Below are positions 38,699 to 51,346 of a stretch of DNA of 64,000 bases, one piece after another (positions within the stretch are counted from its first letter, which is position 1; each line of letters begins with the position of its first letter). The translations under genes and the position numbers were made by a program. The stretch spans positions 372,001 to 436,000 of the forward strand of contig NZ_JAAGRN010000002.1 of assembly GCF_010499255.1 (NCBI RefSeq). Direction: 5' to 3'. The stretch comes from Sheuella amnicola. GTDB lineage: Bacteria; Pseudomonadota; Gammaproteobacteria; Burkholderiales; Burkholderiaceae_B. The notes beneath the pieces were generated by a model. The model worked only from the letters and a program-made list of their open reading frames with translations, was not told the origin of the DNA and did no database searches.

Positions 38699-41080
38699 TT
38701 ACCTTTTACTGCCACCGATATTGTTCAGAAAGTCGCCCAGCGAGTCCTTTTCCGGCAAACCGATTTTTGTCACCGATTGACCGGGCGGGAACTCGCTGAA
38801 ATAAAAGTTGCCGCCCTCGACAATCAGGCCATCGGGCGGGCCAGGACGTTTTTCTTCCGGGAAGGCTTTGAGCGCATTTTGCATATAGCCCATCCAGACC
38901 GGCAATGCGGCACCACCACCCGTCTCTCTTGATCCAAGAGACTTGGGTTGATCGTAACCTAGCCAGGCCACGCCAACCAATTGAGGGGTGTAGCCAGCAA
39001 ACCATGCGTCCACGGATTCATTTGTCGTGCCGGTCTTGCCGGCCAGATCGTTGCGCTTAAGCACTTGCTTGGCGCGCGCGGCCGTACCGGAGGTTGCGAC
39101 GCCACGCAGCATATCGTCCATAACATAGGCTGTGCGCGGATCGATCGCGCGCGCCGATGCGTCGCCTGCGATGACTGGCTTGGCCTGCATGATGACCTGG
39201 TCATTGGCATCGGTCACTTTGTCGATCAGATAAGGCGTGATCCGGTAGCCGCCATTTGCGAATACGGCAAAGCCGGTCGCCAGTTGCATGGGGGTAACCG
39301 ATCCTGCGCCCAACGCCATCGGCAACACAGCGGCGTGACGCGATTTATCGAAACCGAAACGCGTAATGTATTCCTGCGCATATTTAGGGCCGATGGATTG
39401 CAGGATGCGGATCGACACCATGTTTTTCGACTTGGCGATGGCCTCGCGCATGGTCAGCATCGGTTCGTACTGGCCGCCATAGTTTTTAGGCGACCAGGCT
39501 TTTGATCCGGTCTGCTCGGCCGACAACTCGAACGGCATGTCGGAGATCATCGTATTCGGTGTCAGACCGCGCTCAAGCGATGCAGCGTAGATGAACGGCT
39601 TGAACGAAGAACCAGGTTGGCGCCAGGCTTGCGTCACTCGGTTGAAGTTGCCATGGTAGAAGTCGAATCCGCCCACCATTGCGCGCAAAGCGCCATCCTG
39701 CGGCGTCAGGGCCACAAAGGCGGACTGCACCGTCGGCATGTTCAGGATTTCCCAGTAGTCCGGACTTTTGTGCAGATAGACCACAGAGCCCCGTTGCAAA
39801 CGTAATTCGGGCGGCGCTTTCGGATTCAATGCGCGGGCAATCACGCCCAGAGCCTTCTTATCCTTGATCGAGATGATTTCGGAGGCACTGCGCGCCACGC
39901 GGATTTCATCGGGCTTGACGGACAGAACGACACCGATCAGCATCTCGGTGCGATCGTGATACTTGTCGAATACCCCGTCCAGAAACTCGTCGAGCTTGGC
40001 CGGATCGTTTTCGATGCCAGCGGGCATGGTCAATTGCGCTTCGGGGCCGGGATAAGGCGCGCGACGCGTGTAATCAAGCACGCCTTCGCGCAAGGACTGA
40101 TAGGCCCATTCCTGATCCTTGGACTGGATTGTTGTGTAGACATTCAGGCCACGTGAGTAGACATTATCGGGATAGACACTGATCATCAGCTGGCGTGCCA
40201 GTTCGGCCGCGTATTCGCCATGCACGGCATATCCGCCTGCTGGCGTGCCCTCGGCCGACTTGATCACCACGGGTTGCGCAAGCGCGGCTTTGTATTCAGC
40301 ATCCGTCAGATAACCCAGCGAGTGCATGCGTCCCAGCACATAGCGTTGGCGCACAACCGCGCGCGGCTTGTTGGCGATCGGGTTAAAGCGCGAGGGCGCC
40401 TTGGGAATGCCTGCCAGCAATGCGGCATCGGCAGCGGTGAGGTCGGATAAAGGCTTGCCCAGATAGGTACGCGATGCCGCGGCAAAGCCATAGGCACGGT
40501 TGCCCAGATAGATCTGGTTCAGGTAAAGCTCGAGGATCTGGTCTTTTGTGAGGCTGGCCTCTATCTTGAATGTCAGAAGCAGCTCATAGAATTTACGAGA
40601 AAATGTTTTTTCGGACGACAGATAGAAATTGCGCGCAACCTGCATGGTGATGGTGCTGGCGCCCTGGGCTTTCTGCATCGACATCAGGTTGGTCAAGCCG
40701 GCGCGCACTACGCCGAACCAGTCGATGCCGCCATGCTGGTAGAAGCGGTCATCTTCGGCCGACAGTACCGCCGACTTCATCACATCGGGGATTTCATTAA
40801 AGCGCAAAACGTTTCGACGCTCTTCGCCAAATTCACCGATCAAGACCTTGTCCGCGGTGTAGATGCGCAGGGGCACGCGTGGCCGATAGTCGGTCATCGC
40901 ATTCAGATCCGGCAGGTTTGGCCAAGCCAGAGCCAGAGCCATGCCGCCCAGAAGCGCTCCGCACGCCAACAGGCCTGCGCCCAGAATGGTCAGTTTGAGA
41001 AAAAACCGGAGAATGCGCGAGCCCTGAGGCTTGTCGCTATCGTCCCGATCGTCGTCGTAGTGTTCGGAAGATTTGCTCAT
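38699..41080 (-). CDS. mrcA: Penicillin-binding protein 1A (bifunctional murein synthase)
   Basis: A class A PBP that polymerises and cross-links peptidoglycan. The 793 residues have one membrane anchor (about 25-52) and the GT51 glycosyltransferase with SAEDDRFYQHGG (Glu109) and QGASTITMQVARNFYLS. The OB-like insert is followed by the transpeptidase with Ser491-x-x-Lys494 (PGSSFKPF), SKN and KTGTT. The very N terminus is strongly acidic (YDDDRDDSD). It is divergent from aroK with 126 bases between. Confidence 0.96.
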   Translation of the reverse strand: MSKSSEHYDDDRDDSDKPQGSRILRFFLKLTILGAGLLACGALLGGMALALAWPNLPDLNAMTDYRPRVPLRIYTADKVLIGEFGEERRNVLRFNEIPDVMKSAVLSAEDDRFYQHGGIDWFGVVRAGLTNLMSMQKAQGASTITMQVARNFYLSSEKTFSRKFYELLLTFKIEASLTKDQILELYLNQIYLGNRAYGFAAASRTYLGKPLSDLTAADAALLAGIPKAPSRFNPIANKPRAVVRQRYVLGRMHSLGYLTDAEYKAALAQPVVIKSAEGTPAGGYAVHGEYAAELARQLMISVYPDNVYSRGLNVYTTIQSKDQEWAYQSLREGVLDYTRRAPYPGPEAQLTMPAGIENDPAKLDEFLDGVFDKYHDRTEMLIGVVLSVKPDEIRVARSASEIISIKDKKALGVIARALNPKAPPELRLQRGSVVYLHKSPDYWEILNMPTVQSAFVALTPQDGALRAMVGGFDFYHGNFNRVTQAWRQPGSSFKPFIYAASLERGLTPNTMISDMPFELSAEQTGSKAWSPKNYGGQYEPMLTMREAIAKSKNMVSIRILQSIGPKYAQEYITRFGFDKSRHAAVLPMALGAGSVTPMQLATGFAVFANGGYRITPYLIDKVTDANDQVIMQAKPVIAGDASARAIDPRTAYVMDDMLRGVATSGTAARAKQVLKRNDLAGKTGTTNESVDAWFAGYTPQLVGVAWLGYDQPKSLGSRETGGGAALPVWMGYMQNALKAFPEEKRPGPPDGLIVEGGNFYFSEFPPGQSVTKIGLPEKDSLGDFLNNIGGSKR

Positions 41081-41206
41081 TGGGCGTCATTTTAAAGGTT
41101 TTATGGGTATTTGCTGAGCTCTTTAGAGGTACAACCCCGGTAAATGGTTTCATCGGATTTCAAGGCCCTGTCCCCATAGAGTGCTTGTCAATGGGATAAT
41201 GACGGC

Positions 41207-41926
41207 ATGAATAACGAGTTCACACCCGCGACGCAGCCTGCCTGCGACCAGATTTCGCCTCCGGATGCCCAGGTTCAGCCTGACGCCGCCGTCGCTCTGC
41301 CTCATACCTTGCCTATTTTTCTTGTTGGCATGATGGGGGCCGGCAAAACCACGATTGGCAAGGGGTTGGCTCGTGTCCTGCAGCGCGATTTCGTTGATCT
41401 GGACCATGAACTCGAGGCGCGCTGCGGGGTCCGGATTCCGGTGATCTTCGAGATCGAAGGCGAAGCCGGGTTTCGCAAGCGCGAATGCCAGGTCCTTGAA
41501 GATTGCACCATCCGCCAGAACATCGTGATGGCAACAGGGGGTGGTGCTGTTTTATCGGAGCAGAACCGGGCTTCATTGCGTGCAAGAGGCATCGTCGTGT
41601 ACCTGCGCGCCAGTGTCGACGAGCTGTTTCGTCGCACCAGTCGCGACCGCAATCGCCCCTTGCTGGCCACGCCCGATCCAAAAGGCACCTTGCGCAAACT
41701 GCTCGAGATGCGCGAACCGCTATACAACGAGGTGGCCGATGTGATCATCGATACCGGCACGACCCCGGTGTCCCAACTGGTCGCACGACTGGTCGATCGA
41801 CTCAAAACCATTGAAAAAACCATTGATCCTCTTGCCAAGCCTTATCAAGCACAGGCATTTCAGCCTTTCGTGCATCCTGCGCCCGGTGAGGATCCCGCAA
41901 CAGAGAATCAAGCATGCAAACAGTAA
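41207..41926 (+). CDS. aroK: Shikimate kinase
   Basis: AroK phosphorylates shikimate at O3 in aromatic amino acid synthesis. The core has Walker A GMMGAGKTT, substrate-binding RKREC, ATGGGAV and the lid RTSRDRNRPLL. At 239 residues it is longer than the usual 170-180: about 35 Pro/Ala-rich residues precede the core and a 30-residue tail follows. No later ATG would give a complete P-loop. aroB begins inside its last codons (13-base overlap). Confidence 0.93.
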   Translation: MNNEFTPATQPACDQISPPDAQVQPDAAVALPHTLPIFLVGMMGAGKTTIGKGLARVLQRDFVDLDHELEARCGVRIPVIFEIEGEAGFRKRECQVLEDCTIRQNIVMATGGGAVLSEQNRASLRARGIVVYLRASVDELFRRTSRDRNRPLLATPDPKGTLRKLLEMREPLYNEVADVIIDTGTTPVSQLVARLVDRLKTIEKTIDPLAKPYQAQAFQPFVHPAPGEDPATENQACKQ

Positions 41927-42993
41927 ATGTCGCCACCCCGGGCGGCGAATATCCGATTCGTATCGCCCCCGGACGCCTGGACACACTTGCAGCGACCATA
42001 CCGGACGATGCCACATCGATTGCGCTGGTGACCAATCCTGTCGTGCATGCGCTGATGGGGGATCGGGTGACGCGCGAGCTTGCCAAAACCGGTCGCAAAA
42101 TCATTACAGTGATGTTGCCTGATGGCGAGGCGTATAAAAGCCTGGATACCCTGAATCAGATTTTCGATGCCATGCTGGGCGCCAAGCTGGATCGCCGTAG
42201 CGTCATCGTGGCGTTGGGCGGTGGAGTCATTGGCGACATGGCGGGCTTTGCCGCGGCGGTCTATATGCGTGGCGTGCGTTTTGTGCAGGTTCCGACAACG
42301 CTCCTGTCTCAAGTGGATTCTTCGGTTGGCGGCAAAACCGCTGTGAACCATCCAATGGGCAAAAACATGATTGGCGCTTTTTACCAACCCATCGCCGTCG
42401 AAATCGATACCGAAGTGTTGAATACCCTGCCCGATCGCGAAATGTCCGCCGGCCTTGCCGAGGTCATCAAGTACGGCCTGATTCTCGATTCGGAGTTTTT
42501 TGCCTGGTGTGAGCAACATGCGGCTGCCTTGCGTGCCCGCGATCCCGAATTGCTGGCCATCGCCATCCGTAAATCTTGTGAATACAAGGCCTGGGTGGTG
42601 TCTAAAGACGAGCGCGAAACCGGCATGCGCGCCATTCTGAATCTGGGGCATACCTTCGGCCACGCCATCGAGGCGGGCATGGGATATGGCCAATGGTTGC
42701 ATGGTGAAGCCGTCGGCTGCGGGCTGGTCATGGCGGCCGATCTGTCGGCCGAGTTGCTGGGATTTCCGACTGCCGATGTCGAGCGCGTGCGCAACCTGGT
42801 CGCTGCCATCGGTTGTCCAGTGCAAGGACCCCGTCTGGAAGGTGTCGATCAATGGGTGTCGTTGATGATGGGCGACAAAAAAACCGAAGGCGGCCAGATC
42901 ACCTTCGTGCTGTTGCCCCGCATAGGCGAGTCGATTCGTCGCAGCGCTCCGGCTGACATGGTTGCGCGCGTGATCCTGCGCAATACTGCTTGA
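41914..42993 (+). CDS. aroB: 3-dehydroquinate synthase
   Basis: AroB converts DAHP to 3-dehydroquinate using NAD and a divalent metal. The 359-residue protein has [30 protein letters not shown] and [20 protein letters not shown]. The metal-binding histidine region is [18 protein letters not shown] near residue 246. Overlap with aroK implies coupled translation. Confidence 0.97.
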   Translation: MQTVNVATPGGEYPIRIAPGRLDTLAATIPDDATSIALVTNPVVHALMGDRVTRELAKTGRKIITVMLPDGEAYKSLDTLNQIFDAMLGAKLDRRSVIVALGGGVIGDMAGFAAAVYMRGVRFVQVPTTLLSQVDSSVGGKTAVNHPMGKNMIGAFYQPIAVEIDTEVLNTLPDREMSAGLAEVIKYGLILDSEFFAWCEQHAAALRARDPELLAIAIRKSCEYKAWVVSKDERETGMRAILNLGHTFGHAIEAGMGYGQWLHGEAVGCGLVMAADLSAELLGFPTADVERVRNLVAAIGCPVQGPRLEGVDQWVSLMMGDKKTEGGQITFVLLPRIGESIRRSAPADMVARVILRNTA

Positions 42994-43006
42994 AAGGATA
43001 GCGAGC

Positions 43007-44143
43007 ATGACCGAGTTGGCGGCATACGCACTTCGTTCCGAATTGAGTCGAGGCCGTCGCCATGCCGAGCCGGCACCGGTTAATCGCAGCGAGTTTCAGC
43101 GCGATCGGGATCGGATTATTCATGCGACCGCTTTTAGACGGCTTGAATACAAAACACAGGTCTTCATTAACCATGAAGGCGATCTGTTCAGAACGCGTCT
43201 GACGCATTCGCTCGAAGTCGCGCAAATCGCCCGCGTGCTGGCGCGTAGCCTGAAACTGAACGAGGATCTGACCGAGGCCATCGCCTTGGCGCATGATCTG
43301 GGGCACACTCCGTTTGGTCACGCGGGTCAGGATGAGCTCAACGCCTGCATGCGCGAATTTGCTCCGCAAGCCGGAGGTTTCGAGCACAATTTGCAAAGCT
43401 TGCGCGTTTGCGACGAGCTCGAAGAGCGCTATCCCTCGTTCAACGGTCTGAACCTGTGCTTCGAGACACGTGAAGGAATTCTCAAGCACTGTTCCGTCGC
43501 CCACGCCAAGTTGCTCGGAGATGTGGGCAAGCGGTTTCTGGATCGCACTCAGCCCTCGCTGGAGGCGCAGTTGGCGAATCTGGCCGATGAAATCGCCTAT
43601 AACAATCATGACATCGATGACGGTCTGCGCTCCGGCTTATTGACGGTCGAGCAAATGCAGTCGGTGCCGATTTTCGCGCGGCATTTCGCGCAAGTGCACC
43701 TGGCCTGGCCGGATCTGCCCGAGCGTCGCGTGATCTCCGAAACCATCAGGCGCATGATCAATACGCTGATCGTCGATGTGACACAGACAAGTTCGGCCAA
43801 ACTGCTTCAGGCGCAACCGGCAGATGCCGAGGCTGCGCGGCATTGCGGACCATTGATCGCGTTTTCCGACCATGTGCGTCAAGAAGCGGACACGCTTAAA
43901 AAGTTTTTATTTGAAAACCTTTATCGACACTACAAAGTGGTGCGCATGACCACCAAAGCGCGCCGAATCGTACGTGAACTTTTTTCGGCTTTTTTCGGCG
44001 ATCCCCGTCTTTTGCCTCCGGACTATCGCCATGACGACGATATCCGGCAAGCCCGCGCGATTTCGGATTACATCGCCGGCATGACGGATCGATTCGCGAT
44101 TCGCGAGCATCATCGCTTGTTCGAGATGAGCGATCAAATGTGA
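43007..44143 (+). CDS. dgt: Deoxyguanosinetriphosphate triphosphohydrolase-like protein
   Basis: A dNTPase of the HD superfamily that cleaves triphosphate from deoxynucleotides. The 378 residues have [19 protein letters not shown] and [14 protein letters not shown], supplying the H...HD...D metal site, and [14 protein letters not shown] with the last aspartate. The shorter length places it in the type-2 (Dgt-like) group. It follows aroB by 13 bases, the usual betaproteobacterial order. Confidence 0.93.
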   Translation: MTELAAYALRSELSRGRRHAEPAPVNRSEFQRDRDRIIHATAFRRLEYKTQVFINHEGDLFRTRLTHSLEVAQIARVLARSLKLNEDLTEAIALAHDLGHTPFGHAGQDELNACMREFAPQAGGFEHNLQSLRVCDELEERYPSFNGLNLCFETREGILKHCSVAHAKLLGDVGKRFLDRTQPSLEAQLANLADEIAYNNHDIDDGLRSGLLTVEQMQSVPIFARHFAQVHLAWPDLPERRVISETIRRMINTLIVDVTQTSSAKLLQAQPADAEAARHCGPLIAFSDHVRQEADTLKKFLFENLYRHYKVVRMTTKARRIVRELFSAFFGDPRLLPPDYRHDDDIRQARAISDYIAGMTDRFAIREHHRLFEMSDQM

Positions 44144-44187
44144 TGTTGTTCGAACTGTTTCCGTTCTAATCTCAACAGGAGATTGTG

Positions 44188-44880
44188 ATGAGTACACAAC
44201 GTATTTTCAAAGAATCAACAAGCGGCGTGTTGCGCTATTTGTCGATGACCGTGGCCACAGCAGGCTTGGTGATGTTGGCAGCCTGTGCGCCTACGCAGAC
44301 GGCCAGAACCACGCCGGCACCGATCGACAACTTATCTGCGCCCACACCTCCCAAGGCAAGTCTGACGCTCGTGCAGCTATGCGCGCCCAATGGACGCAAG
44401 TGCGAGATGGCATTCGTGCAGATCAAGCAGGGTGCCGATCCGGTTGCGCTAGTGCGTGACTATTACAGACGCACCACCGGTGGGGCGTTGCCGGCGGTTT
44501 CGATCGAATCGAGCTGTTCGACAGGCTGGGCGGCCGCGGTTGAGTCCGAGCAAGGTTCGGTTCGTGCCGGTGGCGTGTTGCACGCGCAAGCAGCCGTTTG
44601 CGGTTATCCCACGGCCGAGAGCGCAATCAACAAGGCATTGGACATTTGCGACGCCAAGACATCGGGTGGTTGCAGAAAATCGAATCGCATCAAAGCGGAC
44701 TGGGGACGCTGGGATTCAGCGACCGTGAACGCTCAAAGTCTGGATACCGGCCGCCCTGAAAAAGCCTGGTCATTTTCCGGCGGACAAATGTGCAACTCGA
44801 CCGTGCCGCTTGTTGTTTCAGCGGCTTGCCCGGCTGAACCCGCCGCCTTGTTGCGTGCGGCGGGCGTGAAGTTTCCCTGA
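44188..44880 (+). CDS. Putative periplasmic lipoprotein of unknown function, cysteine-rich
   Basis: The 230-residue protein was not recognised. The start ATG 44188 has AGGAGA five bases upstream. An N-terminal hydrophobic stretch ends in a lipobox-like LAAC near residue 32, followed by a Thr/Pro-rich spacer. The rest carries eight further cysteines, in LCAPNGRKCEM, SSCSTG, AVCGYP, DICDAKTSGGC, QMCNST and AACPAE. That is an even number suggesting four disulfides in the periplasm. Part of it (AINKALDICDAKTSGGC) recalls DUF4189-like repeats, with low certainty. It lies after dgt and converges with uvrA, their stop codons one base apart. Confidence 0.75.
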   Translation: MSTQRIFKESTSGVLRYLSMTVATAGLVMLAACAPTQTARTTPAPIDNLSAPTPPKASLTLVQLCAPNGRKCEMAFVQIKQGADPVALVRDYYRRTTGGALPAVSIESSCSTGWAAAVESEQGSVRAGGVLHAQAAVCGYPTAESAINKALDICDAKTSGGCRKSNRIKADWGRWDSATVNAQSLDTGRPEKAWSFSGGQMCNSTVPLVVSAACPAEPAALLRAAGVKFP

Positions 44881-44881
44881 T

Positions 44882-47779
<2,898 letters not shown>

Positions 47780-47888
47780 GGCACGATTCTGATAGGCAAC
47801 TTGGTACTATAACGCGGTGACGCTTCACGCGTTAGACTGCTTTTCGAATTAGATTCAGCCACAAGTTAGCCTCAAATTAAGCCTGTAG

Positions 47889-49079
47889 ATGTCCAGATCT
47901 CCGACCCTAGCCTTAACCCCGACCGAGCGTCGCGCCAGCATCGCACTGGCCGGACTGTTTGCCGCCCGCATGCTGGGCCTGTTTTTGCTGTTGCCTGTTT
48001 TTGCCGTTGCGGCAGTCGGATTGCCCGGTGGGCAAGACCCGGCCAAGGTCGGTTTGGCCATGGGGATGTATGGGCTGACGCAGGCCTTCATGCAGATCCC
48101 CTTCGGGTTGGCGTCCGATCGCTTCGGCCGACGTCCTGTGGTGTTGACCGGGTTGCTACTGTTTGTCGCCGGTAGCGTGCTGTGCGCTGTTTCGGATGAT
48201 TTGTTCTGGATTACGGTGGGCCGCGCGATTCAGGGTTCGGGCGCGATTTCAGCCGCGGTCACGGCCTGGTTGGCGGATGCCACGCGCCCCGAAGTGCGTA
48301 CCCGCGCCATGGCAATGGTGGGCGGCTCGATTGGCTTGTCGTTCGCCGTTTCTTTGGTTGCTGCCCCGCTGATCGTAGGCGCAGGCGGCTTGGCGGGATT
48401 ATTCTGGACAATTGCGCTTTTGGGCGTGGTGTGTCTGGTGGTGGCGCGCTGGGTGGTCCCGGTTGTGCCCGCAGCGCCCAAAACCGGAGCTGCCGCAAAG
48501 CCAAGCCAGGTGTTGACGCATATCGATCTGTTGCGCTTGAACTTTGGTGTGTTTTGCCTGCACCTGATCCAGGTCGCGATGTTTGTGGTTGTGCCTCCGC
48601 TATTCATCCGTGAGGGCGGGCTGACCTCGGCCGAACTGTGGAAGGTTTATCTGCCTGTCATTTTCGGGTCTTTTATTTTCATGGTGCCCGCTATTTTTGT
48701 TGCCGAAAAGCACCGAGCCCATCGCGGCATGTTGCGCACGGCAGTGGCCGGCCTGGTTCTGGTGTGCGCCTTGCTTCCCGCTGCCAGTCACGGGTTTTAC
48801 ACGCTGGCCTTTGCGCTGACAGGATTTTTCGTCATGTTCAACATTCTGGAAGCGTTGCAACCCTCCCTGGTGTCACGCGTGGCGCCTGCCGAGCTTAAAG
48901 GGCTGGCGCTTGGTTTTTACAATACCTCGCAGGCTGCAGGCCTGTTTCTGGGTGGAGCATTGGGGGGATCACTCGTGGCTTACGGCGGTCCCGCCGCTGT
49001 GTTTTGGGCGGCATGCGCCTTATCCGCATTGTGGCTTGTAGTGACGTGGGGGTTGCGCCCCCTGAACTTGGAGCATTGA
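47889..49079 (+). CDS. MFS transporter (YajR-like)
   Basis: A 396-residue twelve-helix permease with the motif GLASDRFGRRPVVLTG in loop 2-3 and RAIQGSGAISAAVTAWLAD in TM4, features of the drug-efflux part of the MFS. It lacks the C-terminal YAM domain of E. coli YajR. In related betaproteobacteria an MFS gene of this kind commonly lies between uvrA and ssb. Here ssb is displaced by about 4 kb of accessory genes. Confidence 0.87.
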   Translation: MSRSPTLALTPTERRASIALAGLFAARMLGLFLLLPVFAVAAVGLPGGQDPAKVGLAMGMYGLTQAFMQIPFGLASDRFGRRPVVLTGLLLFVAGSVLCAVSDDLFWITVGRAIQGSGAISAAVTAWLADATRPEVRTRAMAMVGGSIGLSFAVSLVAAPLIVGAGGLAGLFWTIALLGVVCLVVARWVVPVVPAAPKTGAAAKPSQVLTHIDLLRLNFGVFCLHLIQVAMFVVVPPLFIREGGLTSAELWKVYLPVIFGSFIFMVPAIFVAEKHRAHRGMLRTAVAGLVLVCALLPAASHGFYTLAFALTGFFVMFNILEALQPSLVSRVAPAELKGLALGFYNTSQAAGLFLGGALGGSLVAYGGPAAVFWAACALSALWLVVTWGLRPLNLEH

Positions 49080-49092
49080 AGTTCAAAGCAAT

Positions 49093-50253
49093 TTAGTGCG
49101 TCGAGAAGATCAGGTCCCGATCAATTTCGGTCATATTGGCGACACCACTTAATTGCATCGTTCTGCTGAGCTCGTCCCGCAGGATTTCGATTGCACGCGT
49201 TGCACCGGGATAGCCGGCCGCGATCGCGCCGAATAGAGTGGCACGGCCGATCAGCACGCCTTGCGCACCCATCGCGCGCGCTTTAAGAATGTCGGATCCG
49301 CGTCGCACGCCCCCATCGACCAGCACGGGTACCTTCCCGCCTACCGCGCGGATAATTGCCGGCATGGCATCCAGCGTGGCGGGCGAGCTATCCAGTTGGC
49401 GGCCTCCGTGGTTGGACACGACGATGGCGTCGATCCCCATCTCCGCCAGACGAGCGGCATCCGCAGGTTGCATCACGCCCTTGACGATCATTTTGCGCTT
49501 CCAGTTGTCGCGCATGATTTGCAACTGAGTCCAGTCAAACGCCGGGTCGTAGTTTTTGCCGACAGATGAAGCCAGCTTTTTGCCGCCGGGGTTGTCGCGC
49601 TTAATCTCTTTGATGTTCTCCATCTCCGGCACGCCTTTGAGCAACATGCCAAGCGACCAAAATGGTTTGGTCGCGAAGTCCAGCACATTTTTAGGCGTGT
49701 ACTTGAAAGGGAACACCAGCTGGTTTCTGAAATCGCGTTCGCGCTTTCCACCTACTGGCAGATCAACCGTGATCATCAAGCCTTCATAGTCGGCCTCATG
49801 GGCGCGCGCAATCAATGCCGCGAGCTTTTCCTTGTTGGCCAGGATGTAAGCCTGAAACCACAGCCTGCCCGGTGCGGCATCCGCAAGCGCTTCGATCGTT
49901 GTCGTGGCCGAGGTCGATAACGTGTACGGAATGCCCGCAGCGGCAGCGGCCTGAGCGATGGCGATGTCTGCGCCATGTCGACCGAAGTTCGCCGCGCCTG
50001 TTGGGGCAATCGCAAGCGGCATCGCCGATTTCGCGCCGACGAAGTCGCAAGATAAATCAACCCTGGACACATCGTTGAGCGCTTTGGGCAGAACGCGTAC
50101 ACGCTGAAACGCTGCGAGATTGTCGCGCAACGCGATCTCGTCTTCTGCACCACCGTCGAAAAAATCGAAAATCGCGCGCGGCAACCGCCTGCGCGACATT
50201 TCTCTCAAGTCGGCAATGCTAAATGCACGCGATGCTTTTTCGGCAAGACTCAT
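49093..50253 (-). CDS. FMN-dependent alpha-hydroxyacid oxidase/dehydrogenase (LldD family)
   Basis: A 386-residue TIM-barrel flavoenzyme that oxidises L-2-hydroxy acids such as lactate, glycolate or mandelate. Signatures are APTGAANFGRHGAD near 83-96, STSATTTIEALADAAPGRLWFQ and TVDLPVGGKRERDFRN. The catalytic region is VSNHGGRQLDSSPATLDAMP, and VLVDGGVRRGSDILKA and IGRATLF follow. It is the last gene of a three-gene minus-strand set with a Bug binding protein nine bases upstream. The substrate is not determinable. Confidence 0.92.
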   Translation of the reverse strand: MSLAEKASRAFSIADLREMSRRRLPRAIFDFFDGGAEDEIALRDNLAAFQRVRVLPKALNDVSRVDLSCDFVGAKSAMPLAIAPTGAANFGRHGADIAIAQAAAAAGIPYTLSTSATTTIEALADAAPGRLWFQAYILANKEKLAALIARAHEADYEGLMITVDLPVGGKRERDFRNQLVFPFKYTPKNVLDFATKPFWSLGMLLKGVPEMENIKEIKRDNPGGKKLASSVGKNYDPAFDWTQLQIMRDNWKRKMIVKGVMQPADAARLAEMGIDAIVVSNHGGRQLDSSPATLDAMPAIIRAVGGKVPVLVDGGVRRGSDILKARAMGAQGVLIGRATLFGAIAAGYPGATRAIEILRDELSRTMQLSGVANMTEIDRDLIFSTH

Positions 50254-50262
50254 TTCGACTGA

Positions 50263-51270
50263 TTATTCCGCAGTGATTCCCGAGGCTTCGATCACTTTGG
50301 CCCAGCGAGCCTGATCCTTGACCAGAAACTCCCTGAATTGTTCTGGTGTATCCCCCACCGGTATTGCGCCTAACTCCTTGAGTCGTTTTTGAACTTCAGG
50401 AAGATTCAATGCTTGCACCATGGCGACATTCAACTTGTCTACGATTGGTTTGGGCGTGTTGGCCGGCGCCAGCATGCCGACCCATGGGGCGGTTTGTTCA
50501 AAGCCTGGAAATCCGGACGAATCCATCGTCGGCACTCCCGGGAAGTCTTCCATTGGTTTGGCCGAACCCACCGCCAGCACCCGAATCCGTTTGTCGTTGA
50601 CATGATTGGCAATGCCGATGCTCGGGTAGAACATGAACGACACGCGACCGGCCATCACTTCGGTCAAAGCAGGCGCATTGCCGCGAAACGGCACGTGCAG
50701 CATTTTGGTGCCGGATTGCGTTGCCATCATCGCGGCGGCCAGATGGGCGGATCCACCATTGCCGGCTGAGCCGTAGCTCACGTTGTCAGGCGTGCTCTTG
50801 GCTTTGGCAACCAGTTCCTGCAAAGTTTTAAACGGCGAGTCATAGGAAGTGACCAGTACCAATGGCAGATTGGCCGCAAGCGAGATGGGGGCGAAATCTT
50901 TCAGAGGATCGTAATCGGCTTTTTCGTTGAGCAACAAGCGGTTCACGTTGTGCGACAAGGAGGCGAACAGCACTGTGTAGCCATCCGGTTTTGCTTTGGC
51001 GACTTCTTTCGTTGCGATAAGCGAGTTCGCTCCGGTACGGTTTTCGACGACCACGGTTTGACCGAGTGATGCCGACATGTGCTGCGCCAGAATGCGGCCG
51101 ATGACATCGGTTGGTCCGCCGGCGGCAAAGCCGATGACCATCTTGATGTTCTGGGTAGGGTAGTTTGGTGCCTGGGCGAAGGAGGCCGTAGCCGTTACGC
51201 CCAATATGGATGCGCCAAGCGCGATATTGCGACAAAGTTTTTTTGTCGCAATCAAAAAAGATGCGTTCAT
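50263..51270 (-). CDS. Bug/TctC-family periplasmic solute-binding protein
   Basis: A tripartite-tricarboxylate-type binding protein of 335 residues, the kind greatly expanded in Bordetella-like bacteria. It has a signal peptide ending near residue 32 (ASFAQA), the family start YPTQNIKMVIGFAAGGPTD and the VVENRTGANSLIATKEVAKAKPDGYT loop. YGSAGNGGSAHLA and VPFRGNAPALTEVMAG lie in the second half. No TctA or TctB membrane gene is nearby, so it must use a distant permease or act as a sensor. It probably binds a carboxylate used by the flanking oxidase or dioxygenase. Confidence 0.92.
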   Translation of the reverse strand: MNASFLIATKKLCRNIALGASILGVTATASFAQAPNYPTQNIKMVIGFAAGGPTDVIGRILAQHMSASLGQTVVVENRTGANSLIATKEVAKAKPDGYTVLFASLSHNVNRLLLNEKADYDPLKDFAPISLAANLPLVLVTSYDSPFKTLQELVAKAKSTPDNVSYGSAGNGGSAHLAAAMMATQSGTKMLHVPFRGNAPALTEVMAGRVSFMFYPSIGIANHVNDKRIRVLAVGSAKPMEDFPGVPTMDSSGFPGFEQTAPWVGMLAPANTPKPIVDKLNVAMVQALNLPEVQKRLKELGAIPVGDTPEQFREFLVKDQARWAKVIEASGITAE

Positions 51271-51346
51271 GGATGATTTCTCCAGTTTGAATTCGTACGC
51301 AAGATTAGCAGGGTGACTGCCATCCTGGTCTGCAGACTTTCCCTGA

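Noticed and set aside
41908-43008. 366-residue open frame on the minus strand across aroB
   Set aside because: It mirrors aroB exactly, matches no family and comes from the codon pattern of the real gene.
42899-43609. 236-residue minus-strand frame across the aroB end and dgt
   Set aside because: Opposes two complete genes with all catalytic motifs; no independent start signal or domain.
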